A stretch of 64,000 nt of DNA. Origin: Plasmodium malariae. Its lineage: Eukaryota > Apicomplexa > Aconoidasida > Haemosporida > Plasmodiidae. The DNA lies in NCBI RefSeq assembly GCF_900090045.1, contig NC_041778.1, positions 558,001 to 622,000 on the forward strand, written 5' to 3'. Numbering within the stretch: the stretch's first letter is position 1; each line of letters begins with the position of its first letter. Below, piece after piece: positions 12,601-24,100 of this stretch. A program made the position numbers and the translations under genes. The notes beneath the pieces were generated by a model. That model did no database searches, was not told the DNA's origin, and was given only the letters and a program-made list of their open reading frames with translations.

Positions 12601-13665
12601 TTCCTTATCTTTCCAATTTTTTAAAAGAACAGCATCATCACGTATAATTTTTTTTTTTTTCTCCTTTTCTATTTTCTCCTTTTCTTTATTCTCTTTTTTT
12701 TTATTTATCTTTTCTTTTTTCTCCTTTTCTGTTCTCTCTTTTTCTTTTTTTTTTTTTCCTTTTAAATCTTCAAAATATACCTCTTTTTTCAACTTGGAAT
12801 ATGAAAACAATTCATTGAAGCCTACCCTTTTCATTTTTTGCATTATATGTTTATAAAAACTGACATAATTAAAAATGTTCCTTTTATACTGATTCTCTAT
12901 AAATACACATATATCGTTCTCTTTTTTACTCTTTTCATTCGCACCTGAACTGTTCATAATAATTTTTTTTTTTGCTCTATTTTTATTACTGTCTGTGTTA
13001 AGGTGTGCGTTAATATTCGCGTTCATGTTCGCGTTCATGTTCGCGTTCATGTTCGCGTTCATGTTCGCGTTAATATTCGCGTTAATATTCGCGTTAATAT
13101 TCGCGTTAATGTTCGCGTTCATGTTAGCGTTAATGTTAGCGTTAATGTTTGCGTTAAAATTTGAAAAAATATTGTTCTCTTCATTTTCTTTTTTTTCATA
13201 AAAAAGGGAAAGCGAGTTCGATTTGCCATCCTGTGATGGGAAATTAGGAACTGACGAAAATAAAATATCTTTATATATTATCTCATTTCTTAGAAATATG
13301 CAGCTATACATAGCATAGGAGTTGTAATCAATTAAAATTCCATTTCCATGTTTTTTTCCTTCTTTATAACTGCCTATATATATATATCTATTTTCGTAAA
13401 GACATATATTGCCTTTTTCAAATTCTTCTTCACTATTTTCTTCTCCACTTTTTCTTTTATATTTATAATTATGACTGTATAAACAGCACAACAATTCTGA
13501 ACCAAATAAATTTTTCTTATCATTTTCAAATAATCCCTCATATTTATTTCCATTATTATTAATATTTATACCCCAACCATTTTTTTTTTCATTTTCTATA
13601 CATCCTATAAACACTCCTCCGCTTGTTTTTATATAACTGTTTGCACATCTTGTTCTTTTTCCCAT
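9691..13665 (-). CDS. TKL1: Tyrosine kinase-like (TKL) protein kinase with MORN and SAM domains
   Basis: Single-exon protein of 1324 residues. The N-terminus has MORN-type repeats (about 15-51 and 91-119: 'GWGININNNGNKYEG', 'YIGSYKEGKKHGNG'). Then comes a long low-complexity middle: NANINANM repeats (about 172-218), Lys/Glu-rich coiled stretches, EMEGE repeats (about 628-658) and an RSCSRS block (about 865-908). A SAM domain follows (about 950-1015: 'VYWNVFELSYFLF' ... 'IDGYCLKYLENKVLKKMGI'). The C-terminal 290 residues are the kinase: glycine loop GRGGYSNV (about 1052), Lys in ALKIC, catalytic loop HCDLKSSN (about 1168), DFG (about 1192), WTAPE and 'DIYSFGVILWELL'. All core catalytic residues are present; the HRD Arg is Cys, as in non-RD kinases. 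From memory the P. falciparum gene at this place is TKL1; the symbol rests on synteny and architecture. Confidence 0.92.
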   Translation of the reverse strand: MGKRTRCANSYIKTSGGVFIGCIENEKKNGWGININNNGNKYEGLFENDKKNLFGSELLCCLYSHNYKYKRKSGEENSEEEFEKGNICLYENRYIYIGSYKEGKKHGNGILIDYNSYAMYSCIFLRNEIIYKDILFSSVPNFPSQDGKSNSLSLFYEKKENEENNIFSNFNANINANINANMNANINANINANINANINANMNANMNANMNANMNANINAHLNTDSNKNRAKKKIIMNSSGANEKSKKENDICVFIENQYKRNIFNYVSFYKHIMQKMKRVGFNELFSYSKLKKEVYFEDLKGKKKKEKERTEKEKKEKINKKKENKEKEKIEKEKKKKIIRDDAVLLKNWKDKEKGSCTNKLQLMYNKYKNGMNIQETHEQVMEQKNDEEKKSFYKKQVNEFFLNKELQNNFENVQVNKRMIEYIGKIKSTGPLSNEEKNAYNFLSSGVTNEIMKENEDTYENNSLPLVCNGGNTRRGGSNNNNLNMTKSVEHLIKIKEYEEKSTYNNIISYNMGKDISIAYWNNLSDDEKKACVLVDGEEKEELNGKEKKKKKIITLVETNTKELHSCVKYKIKKNDKLKNSFISKEKIATPTVLSNTENEKGCDDSSLSFCNFEFISSKKNKNKKMEGGTEMEGGTEMEGEIKMEGEIKMEGEIKMEIEGGRLDNSMLQKSNSKIDFPEDVESCTSVRHSSINNSTSVLIKKKRNYANNYAYNDTTRNNTSSGISCVGSEVNGCVGSGGCDDDYIDNGSGSCNSSSSSNNSCFDYNIGINCQKKGHIIERDSGQGKSGSFDDGNGSYNSSWGKTRMNNSCVGHVNGKYRAKYGRKSSKGERNYGNGGGSSSSSGSSNDNNNNENNKSYNYSCNRSCSCSCSCSGSRSCSRSCSCSRSRSRSCSRSCSCSRSRSIRDSNSFLNMKSDEGVRKEIEGLLPKYLRREKRQKCLSRAQNCVYWNVFELSYFLFLISIPKKIIEIFIINQIDGYCLKYLENKVLKKMGIYDKIIKKYILLSIQYLLRLREKYKYKKKSKGLNVIIDKNFTLNKKKVQFIKLIGRGGYSNVYRCIYGDKLLTYNDYFYIKYSINNIALKICIDKKYSYEFFSELQILSSLRHPNVSLFLGGLKSPQGIALEYIRCGSLFDIMHKHKVKIKIYDIIKMCKDITSFMCFLHYKGILHCDLKSSNILLSVSGEIKICDFGLSVQNFYQKPKFLGIVGTYQWTAPEILRGEGYTQEADIYSFGVILWELLHCRIPFNDLKHPLDIIAHVGYANKQLAINRNLPKNIRYILNRCLHRNKRKRKSFFFWSEYFDLLHKMYSVDVEERLNFFFA
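10935..11075. repeat. CGACTACAACTA-type coding repeat (Ser/Arg/Cys)
   Basis: Interrupted 6-bp periodicity (CGACTA, CAACTG, CAACTA) in the TKL kinase gene. In the kinase frame it gives alternating S-R and S-C codons; other frames give poly-Leu or poly-Val-Ala artefacts. It just precedes the SAM domain. Confidence 0.8.
13010..13155. repeat. 12-bp coding repeat (NANI/NANM)
   Basis: About twelve copies of a 12-bp unit (TTCGCGTTCATG / TTCGCGTTAATA) near the N-terminal end of the TKL kinase. It encodes Asn-Ala-Asn-Ile/Met and is one of the few GC-rich stretches here. Confidence 0.85.
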
Positions 13666-16207
13666 ATCATTTTTAATAAAAATAGTAAGAAGTACACTCC
13701 TTATTGTTTTTATAATACATCTTACTTAAATTATGTACAACATATACAATATACAAGCGTACTTATGTACATATATAAGCACGTAATATATTATAACTCG
13801 TACATGTTTGGAATAACTTGTACATGTTTTTTACGAAATTCGTCTATATATTTTGACTTGTACATACGCAATATATAGCGACTACTCACGTGTTAAGAAA
13901 TGTACATATGTATACATACAAACAAACATATACATGCATACAAACAAACATATACATGCTTACAATACAAACATATACATGCTTACAATACAAACATATA
14001 CATGCTTACAATACAAACATATACATGCTTACAATACAAACATATACATGCTTACAATACAAACATATACATGCTTACAATACAAACATATATATGTTTA
14101 TTCCTCCGCTTTCTAACTAAATATGCCTGAATAAGTTAAAAATTTTTATTCTCCTTTTTTATAAATACGAATTTTCCGAGAATCCGCATATGCGCAAAAT
14201 AAAATATATTTATGCATTCATAAAATTGAAAAAGAGGTTAGTTAAAAATAAACGCATAATATACTTAATATTTTATTATTTTTTTTTATTAATATTTTTT
14301 ACTAATATTTTTTACTAATATTTTTTACTAATATTTTTTACTAATATTTTTTACTAATATTTTTTATTAATATTTTTTATTAAAATTTTTTAGTAACTTT
14401 TTTTAATTTTTATTTTTTTAATTTTTATTTTTTTTATTTTTATTTTTTTTTATTTTTTTTTTTTTTTTTTAGCACTTAATATAACTTGTATAAAAGCTAC
14501 TTTTTTTTCTTTTCTTTTTTTTGATAAAATCAATATACATCTTTTTTTTAAATGGCATAAAAGTAAAAGAATAAAGGGTTTAAACAAATATATATATATA
14601 TAAAACTTTCTGTTTTTCTTCAAAATAAAATTTTTATTTTGTTTATATATTATATATTACAAATAATATATTAAATATATTATTTTAAATATAATATATT
14701 TCATATATAATATATATTTACTTATCTCATATATTACATATTATTTATCCGTGGTAAATTTGCATGAATGTTCATAATTTTTTATAACCCCACAAAATAC
14801 GAGTGGGGGGGAGGAAACAAAAGCAAAAAAAAAAAAAGAATGCTAAGAAAATACTTTTAAAAGCAAATAATAAAAATAAAAAAATGCATTTTTTACGCAT
14901 GATAAACCATTGTAAAAAACAAATATTTATTTTATTGAATCTCCATAAAAAATATATATTTCCCCTGTTGTTAGAGGAAACTATATATATATATATATAT
15001 ACAAATGGATAAATTAAGCGATAGATAATTTAAATAAATTTTATAATGTCTGTTATAATAACTTTAACGATCCGTATATTTTGGTATGTATTATTATATA
15101 TATTATTACATTAAAAATGAAAGAAAGAAAGAAAGAAAGAAAGACCCAACATATTTTTTTACCACAAAATTAATAAAATAGCAGATTCATGGTTACTTAT
15201 CTAAAATAATTTAACCACTGACATATTAACAGCTTAATAGCTTTTTAATACCATATATATTTTATTATTTTATTTTTTATTATTTTTATTTTATTTTTAT
15301 TTTATTTTTATTTTATTTTATTTTTTTATTTTTTTTTTATTTTATTATTTTTTTTTATTTTATTATTTTATTTTTTTTTTTTTTTTTTGCATCCAAGTTC
15401 AAGAACTAAAAGATGAGCAGATAACGTAAAAATGAGTTTATGTACTAGTAAAATTCTCTTACGGAAAATACAAAAAATATATAGAATAAATTTTGTTTTA
15501 CATAGTTAACTTTTGAAAAATATGCGCTAGTTTGCTCCATATATATATGTATATATATGCATATTTAGAGAACATTCTCAAGTTCAGAACAACAAGAATA
15601 TGTTTACGTAGGGTTACATAGTAACAGTAACTGTCCTACTTGTCCGTACTTTCCAAAAATTGTATTATATGTCAATCTGTATATATTATTTTTTACATAT
15701 ATATATGCTTGTATTTTATGTTGAACGGTTTTAAGGTTAGATCGAATTGCCATGTACCGATTATTTTTGCTCCCTCTTGTTTTTACATAGCATTTAGGGG
15801 GGGAAGAAAAAGGGTATTATATATATTATACAATATGCATTTAAACTATGTTTATTTGTTTAGTATATTAAAAATTTTCTTTTTTTTTTGTTTTTTTTTT
15901 TTTGCAATAGATCATATGTACTACAATTTAAAAATACCGTAAGAGTCTTTTATTTTAAGTATATGAGTACATAATGTAATAGTACTGATAATAATGCTTA
16001 GGTATATTTTAATTAGCAAATTATGAAGACAGAAATTACATACGTGAAAAACGTTTTGTGTTTTGCTGCAAAAGTTCATATGGCTAAAAACAAATATGCG
16101 TGCGCATGTATATCATTAAAGATATAAGCACATATACATATATATACATACATACATACATACATACAAATATCTTTTAAAAAATATATAATTTTACAAA
16201 ATGCCAG
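13666..16207. other. Intergenic region between the TKL kinase promoter and the ALG14 3' end
   Basis: No gene seen on either strand. It holds a 23-bp minisatellite (13955-14095), a run of TACTAATATTTTT units (about 14285-14390), long T-rich tracts, a GAAA tetranucleotide run (about 15118-15143) and a CATA run (about 16149-16166). Small frames are Lys- or Phe-rich simple-sequence translations. Confidence 0.6.
13955..14095. repeat. 23-bp tandem repeat upstream of the TKL kinase
   Basis: About six copies of CATGCTTACAATACAAACATATA. Because 23 is not a multiple of three, the same peptide pattern appears in all three plus frames in turn, which marks it as noncoding. Confidence 0.9.
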
Positions 16208-16831
16208 CTAGAACAGGTAACCATAAAATTTAGCTTTTTTATATTTTTTCTGTAAGTGCTCAGAAAAAACAACAAACAAATCGCTAAAGTAATATAGAAG
16301 TTTGGCACTAAGGGATAAGGAATATATTCTGCAAACACTCTCTAAGTAAACTATTTTAATTTGTTTTAAAAAAATATATTTTCTGAACAGTAATGAAAAA
16401 ACAACAGGTACGCATGTTCCTGGACCATTTACTATAATTAAATTCATATTATTCATTTTATATGTTATAAATATACAATAAATAAATGTAATAAAAAATT
16501 TTACAAATGATAATAGATATGATTCACCAACATTTCGACACCTTGGAATTGGTAAAAAGTTCTTTTTATAATTTTTCAACGTATTCTCTGCTTTTATTTT
16601 ACTAAAATTATCATTACTTGCGTAAAATAAATGAAAATTTATATTACTATTTTTTATAATCTTCAATATTTCCAATATTTCAAATGTGTGTCCACCTGAT
16701 CCTAAGACTACCCCTATTTCGACATCATGGTTTTGTACTTTATTTTGGATATACCAAAATTTACTTTTCAAATAAATTAAAATAAACCATAAAAAAAAAA
16801 ATACATTAACGTAAAGGAAAATGATACTCAT
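16208..16831 (-). CDS. ALG14: ALG14, UDP-GlcNAc transferase membrane subunit
   Basis: Membrane anchor of the ALG13/ALG14 enzyme that adds the second GlcNAc to dolichol-PP-GlcNAc on the cytosolic face of the ER. Plasmodium makes very short N-glycans of one or two GlcNAc, so this is one of its last N-glycan steps. The 207-residue single exon matches ALG14 length. It has an N-terminal membrane helix (about 5-22), the family motif 'GVVLGSGGHTFEILEILK' (about 42-59), 'RCRNVGESYLLSF', 'LIIVNGPGTCVPVVF', 'IKIVYLESVCRIYSLS', and the C-terminal 'SDLFVVFSEHLQKKY' ending 'FYGYLF'. The start at 16831 follows a poly-T/A tract and gives the expected hydrophobic N-terminus. The partner ALG13 is not in this window. 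Confidence 0.93.
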   Translation of the reverse strand: MSIIFLYVNVFFFLWFILIYLKSKFWYIQNKVQNHDVEIGVVLGSGGHTFEILEILKIIKNSNINFHLFYASNDNFSKIKAENTLKNYKKNFLPIPRCRNVGESYLLSFVKFFITFIYCIFITYKMNNMNLIIVNGPGTCVPVVFSLLFRKYIFLKQIKIVYLESVCRIYSLSLSAKLLYYFSDLFVVFSEHLQKKYKKAKFYGYLF

Positions 16832-17001
16832 TTTTTTTTTTTTTTTTTTTCTCCTTTCATTATTATATCTTTGATATATTCCATAATTTTATGTAGCCAT
16901 CATTCTGTTAAAAAAAAAAAAAAAAAAAAGAGAGAGGGAGAATAAATATGAGTATTTAAGCCATTTATATTTATGCAAAAATTTAGTAATGCTTTTTAAC
17001 T

Positions 17002-17113
17002 TCATTTTATCCGAAATCGCACTAACTTTTTTTCACCCTATTACATATGCACGTAAGTATGTAAGGAAGTATTGTAAGTGTGTGCAATTATGCGTTCACG
17101 TGTTCATATATGC

Positions 17114-17145
<32 letters not shown>

Positions 17146-17697
17146 GGGCACTGTTTTTCTTTTTTCTTTTTTTTATCTGATCTATTTGAAAATTCAACTT
17201 ACTGCCCATGTAAGAAAAAGGGAAGAATCAGGAATTGGGAGGACCCCAAAAATTTCACACGCATGAGCATTAATTATTTTATTTACGATCTGAAAATTGT
17301 TAATATATGTATATATATGTATATATTATATATATGTATATGCATATGTATAAGCACGTATAAATTTGCAGAAGGTGTTTTATATATCGCGTACTGCACT
17401 ATTGTTAAACAGGAGGATATAGAGACGTACTTGCACTTAAAAGCTAAGCGAATATGTATACATGTATGAGTAAATATATACTTACATACGTATACGTATA
17501 TACGTGTATGTGTATATGTTTATGTGTGTTTATATGTAAACGTATATACGCGTGTATGAACGCAACGTACTTGTAAATTTTCCTGCTTCAGAATTATCAA
17601 ATGAAGACCAGAAATTACAATTAAATGGTTGGCTTCACCAGACATACCTACGAAAGAAAGTTGCGTAATAGTTAATAAAAAGAAACGTATCATTAAG

Positions 17698-17731
<34 letters not shown>

Positions 17732-18805
17732 CTTCTATATAAGTTGATATATACATATATATATATATATGTGCACGTATATGTATATGAAAATGTATAT
17801 ATTCATATTTGCAATACAAATTCTTGAAAAATCCTCAAAATTGTCTTCCTTGAGGTCCTTTTGATACAAAATTTTGGACTCTTCTTGCAGCTGAAAAAGT
17901 TAGGGAAAATGAATAGCTTATGTGCCTATTTTGTTTACGCCTGAATATATATATATATGTTTGTTTGTATACACCGTGTGCATGTATATACGTACGTATT
18001 ATATTAAGGATAAAGTTATACCTTATATCGTATGTTCAGGTTATAAACTGCTAAAATTCCATTCTTGTCAATAAGAAATGCTTTTTCTTCATTATTACTA
18101 AAACATAAACATTTTGTCCCTGATTTAGTTTTTAAGTCTATAACTTTCTCTATATTTTGAAATACATTTTCTTTTAGTTTTATCTCAAATACTTTAATAT
18201 CAGCTGACCAACAGGCAACACCGAAAAACCTTTAAAAAAAGTTAATCGTACACGGATGCACGTAGTCGTGTACAAATATATATATATAAATATATATGTG
18301 GTTATGGAGGTACATGTTCACAAAATTCGCTCCTGCGCATGTATTTTCTATACATTTTTGAGCAGTTTAAAATCTTTACCTTGGCGTTTTGGATATAGCA
18401 TAATCATGATTGTATACTTGTTTAATACTTAAAGTTTTTAAAAGCTCTCCTTTCATATTCCATAGTTTTACTTCTGTGTCATCTAACTCTGCTCCCGTAA
18501 GAATAAAAGAATTATTATGAACATAGAGAAATTTGACATTTCTTTTATGTAATTCTTTTCTTCCATTTAATGTTAAGTGTAGGTTTTTGATTCCATTTTC
18601 GGTTGTCTCTATTTTGAATATCCTTAATGTCGAATATAACTCACTAACAGCAATTAAATGACATGCATCTTTATCTATATCGATGCAGCTAAACACTTCA
18701 TCTAATTTTTTCGTTAAAATAATGTTGTTCGTCCCTTCCTTTTTAATTTTATAAACTTGTAAGTTGCCATTGTTACAGCTGACCGCAATGATGCCTACGT
18801 GGTAC

Positions 18806-18836
<31 letters not shown>

Positions 18837-19466
18837 AGTAGTAGTATAGTCATAATAACAGTGGTGGAAGTAGCAGTAGGAACAATATGAAAAAATCTTT
18901 TTTTATATTTAATTTTTTTTTTCCCTTTTTTCCTCTGTTCCTTTGTTCCATTTGTTCCATTTGTTCCTTTGTTCCATTTGTTCCTTTGTTCCATTTGTTC
19001 CTTTGTTCCATTTGTTACATTTGTTCCATTTTTTTCTTTTTTTTTTCTACTAACCATATTTTCCATTTACGCATACACTCACAGGATAGTTGTTTCCCTT
19101 TAAAGAAGCAACACATCTATCGAACATAGAATGTGGAGTGCTATTTATTGCTGTTTTTGTAATCGAAGCATTTTTATTAGTACTAATGGCTGTCATTTTT
19201 TTCTGTTTAGGTAATTCTGTACTTCTACGCTTAGTTTTATTATCTGTTTTTATCTTATGCGCTTTTGTTCTCCTTTTGTCAAATAGAATTCCTAACAGAA
19301 TAGTAAATATAATAATGCAAATGCTGAATATAAAAATTGTCGTCATTTTTATCAGAAGAAAGGAGTTGTTATTACTGCTGTCGTTGCTTATCAGCTTATC
19401 GACTTTTTTTTCTTTTTCTCTTTTTATGTATTTTTTAAAAAGCGTATAGCAAAATACATTTACCAA
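17002..19466 (-). CDS. TBL2-like WD40 membrane protein, seven exons
   Basis: I joined seven minus-strand exons: 19466-19055, 18794-18380, 18229-18022, 17890-17818, 17647-17571, 17289-17203 and 17037-17002. All junctions are GT-AG and phases agree; the total is 1308 nt (435 residues and stop). The N-terminus has one membrane helix ('IFIFSICIIIFTILLGIL') and a basic tail, then WD40 blades to the end. The order matches transducin beta-like 2 (447 residues in human, ER membrane). The clearest block, over exons 2-3, is 'RFFGVACWSADIKVFEIKL' against the TBL2 pattern RFVAS.GF.PDVKVWEV; exon 3 ends 'DKNGILAVYNLNIRYK'. The last blade is 'LFLTWAGEKKLVRFRIK', split over exons 6 and 7. Mammalian TBL2 binds the ER stress kinase PERK; a link to the parasite PERK-like kinase is only a guess. 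The start could be the later Met of 'MTTIFIF'. The intron at about 17648-17817 contains a 30-base poly-A/T run. Confidence 0.85.
18935..19030. repeat. TTTGTTCC repeat in the TBL2-like intron 1
   Basis: Tandem TTTGTTCCATTTGTTCC units, lying wholly in the first intron of the TBL2-like gene. On the minus strand it would read as repeated Gly-Thr-Asn/Lys-Glu-Gln, a simple-sequence frame. Confidence 0.8.
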
Positions 19467-21144
19467 TTTTTAAACCATCATTTTTTATTGCACAGTTTTT
19501 CTGCATACGTTTCTTATACTTTTTCTTCCTCACAAAACTGGAACATATTTGCACAATGAAAAAGAAATCTTAATGAGAAGGAAATTTAACAAAAAATTTC
19601 TCCTATTCAATCGCAATTGCATTCGGAAATGCTTTTTTTTTTTTTTTTTTTTTTTTTTTTTGTTCTTCCGCCTTTTTGAGGCTTAAAATTGCACATCGTT
19701 TAAATGGCTAAAACAGATATATTTCTAAATTATTTAAAAAAAAAAAAAAAAATGAAAGATTGAATGAAAGAAAGGACAGAACAGTAACCGCAAAAAAGGT
19801 AATAACGGAAGGAGCAGCAAAAACATGAAGAACATTAAGAACAGACAAAACTGAAAAAAAAAATATTCTTAAAATAAAGTTTCCCTTTCCGTTCTTACTA
19901 TTTGTGCATTCTTCTTACATGTACAACATCTGAAATTTTGAAAAAGACATTAAACATAAAAAAAAAAAAAAAAAGAGGATACACACACGCGTATGTGTAT
20001 GTATATATATATATACTTATACTTATACACATAAAACGCATCTTCTTCAATTTAGTATACGTTTAAAGAATTTTAAATAAATGCAGAAAATGAAAAAAAA
20101 AAAAAAAAAAAAAAAGAACAGTTAAATAAAACGAAATTATGATATAGGGTATCACACATGTCAAACAATGTACAATGACGAAAAATTGGGAAAATTAACA
20201 ACAAAAAAAAAACAAAAAAAAATGGAATTATGTAACATAGAAATGAGACAAGGTGCGATACAACATGTTTTATATAAATATGGTAAATGTAAAGGCATAT
20301 TTCTTGTAGCATAAAAAAAAAAAAAAAAGACTAACTTAAATTTAAAAGAATGAAGTTGCATATGTAATTGCACAAAATTTACGCGTTTACATATATTAAT
20401 TTACAAAAATATAAAATAATCATATCACGGAAAAATTGCAAAACAAAAATGAAAAATAGTATGTGAGAATCATAAATATATCGACATAAACAAAATAAAC
20501 TTAAGAGACATAAGAACATAAGTATATAAACAAATTTTTTTTTTTTTTCTTTTTCAAATTGGGAAAATGAGAGTTCTCCTGATTTGTGGATGAAAAGAAG
20601 GAGAAAATATCCACGAGCATTAATATATACATATAAAGGACCCCCGAGTGCACTTCGTACGAATAAACAGGCACAAATCATTTTTTGCCATTAAACGAAA
20701 ACTGCTAAAAATAAAAAACTTCCATCGAACGGGCGTAAAAAATAGGACGGGGGGGGGAGAAAAAAAAATATTAAGAGATATTGGGAAAAATTATGAACTG
20801 TTACGAAATACTGGGAAAAATTATGAACCGCTAAGAAAAATTGGGAAAAAATGTGAACCGTTAAGAAAAACTGAGAAATTTTATGAACTGTTAAAAAAAA
20901 ACTGGGAAAAATTATGAACTGTTAAGAAAAATTGGGGAAAATGACGTATTAACATTTGTGCAGAAAAACGTAAAGCGATATTCCCCTTAAGTGATAGAAA
21001 TACAACTCTTGCCAATTCTATAACTAGTATATTAGGGGGACTAATGGAACAAATATATTAGTATATTTCTGAGAGCCCAATTTATGGTGTGTTTTTTTTT
21101 TTTTTTTTTTTTCCTCCCCTCCCTTTTTATGCTTTAATACGTCT
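19467..21144. other. Intergenic region between the TBL2-like promoter and the TMEM65-GAF gene 3' end
   Basis: No gene supported. It contains poly-T tracts (19630-19661), a poly-G run (20749-20756) and a roughly 30-bp imperfect repeat (about 20766-20940; AAAACTGGGAAAAATTATGAACTGTTAAG-like, six copies). That repeat yields an 89-residue plus frame with an LLRNTGKNYEPL pattern, which I treat as repeat-derived. Confidence 0.6.
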
Positions 21145-24100
21145 CTACCTGTCTACTGTAATAATTTCACTCTTCTTTCCCAAATCGTCTTGTAATATCT
21201 TGGGTACCTTTTTCGTGTGTGTATTTTGTCCAAAAAAATTTTGGGCTATATATAAATCTTGATAGTTGTAATTATAATAATTAAATCTTTTTTTTTTTAA
21301 TTTTTTTTTACAATAGTAAAATATGAAATATTTGTAAATAATATGGTTCATTGTCGTTTTATTACAAAGATACAAATCATCTCTAAAGAAAAAATCAATC
21401 GTCCTGATGTTACAACATGTACTTGGAGTAATAAAACTAACGGCTGCATTTTCGTAAATTTTATTTAATATATAATTGTTAATTAATTTAAAATCTATTA
21501 TTCGTGAATTGTGTAAATTAACAATAAAATTCAGGTTTTTGTAAAATAATTTTTTCAGTTCATTTTGACAATATATAGTAAACCAGAAATGACACAATTT
21601 ATATATATCAAAATATTTAATGGTATAACAAAATTTCTTTAATTTTTTTTTTTTCTTTATTATAAAATATTTATAATGGTTACTAAATATTTTATATACA
21701 TTATATTTGTATATATTTTTTACCATTTTAAAATTTCTTATGTCCATTTTTTTTTGAGATGATACATAATTAAAGACTCTTCCAAAATTTATGTAAGAAA
21801 ATGTTTTTTCATTAAAAGGGCTAATATTATGTACTTTTATAACATTATCTAACATTATTATTTTTTTTTTAAATAATAATTTTTCCACATGTTCCAAATT
21901 TTTCAAGTATATCTTAATCACTTCTTTGTTAATCCTGTTAATAATTCCAAGCGCACAATTTATGTGTACACTTTGCACACCTTCGTTCAGAAAAACATTT
22001 AAATTGTAGTTGTAATTCTGCTCGTCCTTTTTTTCGTTTTTCCCTTCCCTCTCATTTACATTATTGTTCTCTTTACTCCCCCTTACCACGTTCATGTAAT
22101 TATCATCGATACCCCCAACTTCAATATTAACCCCATCCATACCGCAACCATCATCAGTTCTTCTATACGTCTCTACGCACCCCCTTTCATGTACATTATT
22201 TTGGTTCCATACATTACTTTCAAAACTATTTCTTCCATTAAAAATGCTACCAAGACCACTACATATTTTCCATTTTTTAGACAAATTTATTTTCTCTTCA
22301 TAATTCTTTAAATAAAATACGTAGCTCCTTTTCTTTACATTAATAAAAAACTCATCTATATTTTGAATGATACTTACTAAATAAGAATTAAAACATTCAT
22401 TGTACTTATTAATATCATATATTTTGACATTTGAAAATTTAGAAGGTCCATGCTTTTCCTCTTCCCGGTAAATGTTAGCAGTACTATTACTACGCCCCAT
22501 ATGGCGTGAAGTATGACTCAAATGCATATATCTATCCTGCTCCATTAAATGTTCGTTATCTTTACTTCTATTAGCAATCCCATTTCTATTTGAAGATGCA
22601 GCACTGATGGATCCAGCGTTCCTTGGTGTATTTTTCAGTACAAACGCTTCTTTCTTTGATTCGTAGTCTGATTCTAAACATTTCACCTCTTTCAACAAAT
22701 CATCACTTAGATTACTATTGATATTCAGGATGGGTACGTTGTCTCCCTTGTTTTCCCCATCAGACTGAACTATACCACTAGAATTTAATACTCCACTAGA
22801 ATTTAATACTCCATTAGAATTTAGTACGCCATTAGACTTGATTACTCCGTTAAACTTTGCTACTCCGTTAGACTCTACTATATCCTTTGGCGTGATTGTT
22901 CCCTTTTTGTTATTTATGAAATTTCCCCAATTCATGTATTTGTTACTGACACCAAAGGAATTGCTTTTCTCGTTACATTCGCTCGATTTGTTATCATTAT
23001 AATAACTGCTATCATTGAAGTAATTTTCCACTAACATGTAATTAGACATTTCCTCATCATTTTTTCCTGCCTGTTTTTGCTCTTCGACTGCTTTATGTTC
23101 AATGTTTTCTTCTTGGACTGACTTGTTCAGTATTTTTTCTTTCCCACGTATTGTCCAATTTGCTTCCCCATATGTCGTCCCATCTGATGAGCCACGTTTT
23201 CCCGCATCTAATTTTCCAATTTCTTTGCTTCTCTTCATTTCCTCTTCCCTTGGTTGCCTTAATATGTACTCGCTATCCCCATTTTCCGCAAATTTCTTTT
23301 CGTTTTTTTTCTCACTTTCGTATATCGTTTTTCCCTCATCTTCGTGCTCCCGCTGATGATGATCATGGTCATGTTCCTGTTTCTTCTCCCGCTCCTGTTC
23401 TTGCCTCTCCTCCTCCTCCTCCTCCTCATCGTCATCGTCGTCGTAATCTTCATCATCATATACATCGTCTTCCTCATCAAACTGTTTACCGTTATCATTT
23501 TCATTTCCTTCGTCGAAAATCTTATCATCATCATCATCCTCGTTTATTTGTGAAATACTATAATGGCTTATTTTATCTTTGTCCCTTTTTCTTTTTTTTA
23601 CCTCTTTTTTTTTGTTTTCTAATCTTTTTCTTTTCACATATTCCTCATCACTTACTATTCCATTTTTTGCTGTGTCGTTTGCTACACTTTCTACTACATC
23701 GTCTACACTTTTTTCCACTAGCATGTTAAATTTAGTATTACGTCGTTCAGATTTCTTCTTTCCCCTGTTTGATTTCTCTCCTTCCATTGCTACGTCTACT
23801 TTGTCTTCTTCGTCTGTTTCGTCTCTTTCTGTTGCTTCATCTTCCTCCTCCTCCTCCTCCTCTTCCTCTTCCTCTTCTCCCTCCCCCTCTTGCGAATTAC
23901 CCTTCTCTTTATCAAAAATAATCATTTTTTTATCCCCCTCACTGATATAATTAAACTTTTCCATAAAGATGGAAATATGTTTACTCATCATTTCAGCTAA
24001 TTTCTCATCATTTGTAGTAAAATAACCACCATGAGACCTTAATTTATTTAAAAACATAAGTACACCAACTACTTCATTGTTTCTGTCTAAAATAGGTGCA

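Noticed and set aside
13853..14130. Three overlapping 76-87-residue frames with identical NTNIYML-like repeats
   Set aside because: A 23-bp repeat cycles the same peptide through all three frames; this is noncoding.
20648..20917. 89-residue plus frame with LLRNTGKNYEPL repeats
   Set aside because: It follows an imperfect roughly 30-bp repeat and lacks non-repeat coding sequence, splice context or known similarity.
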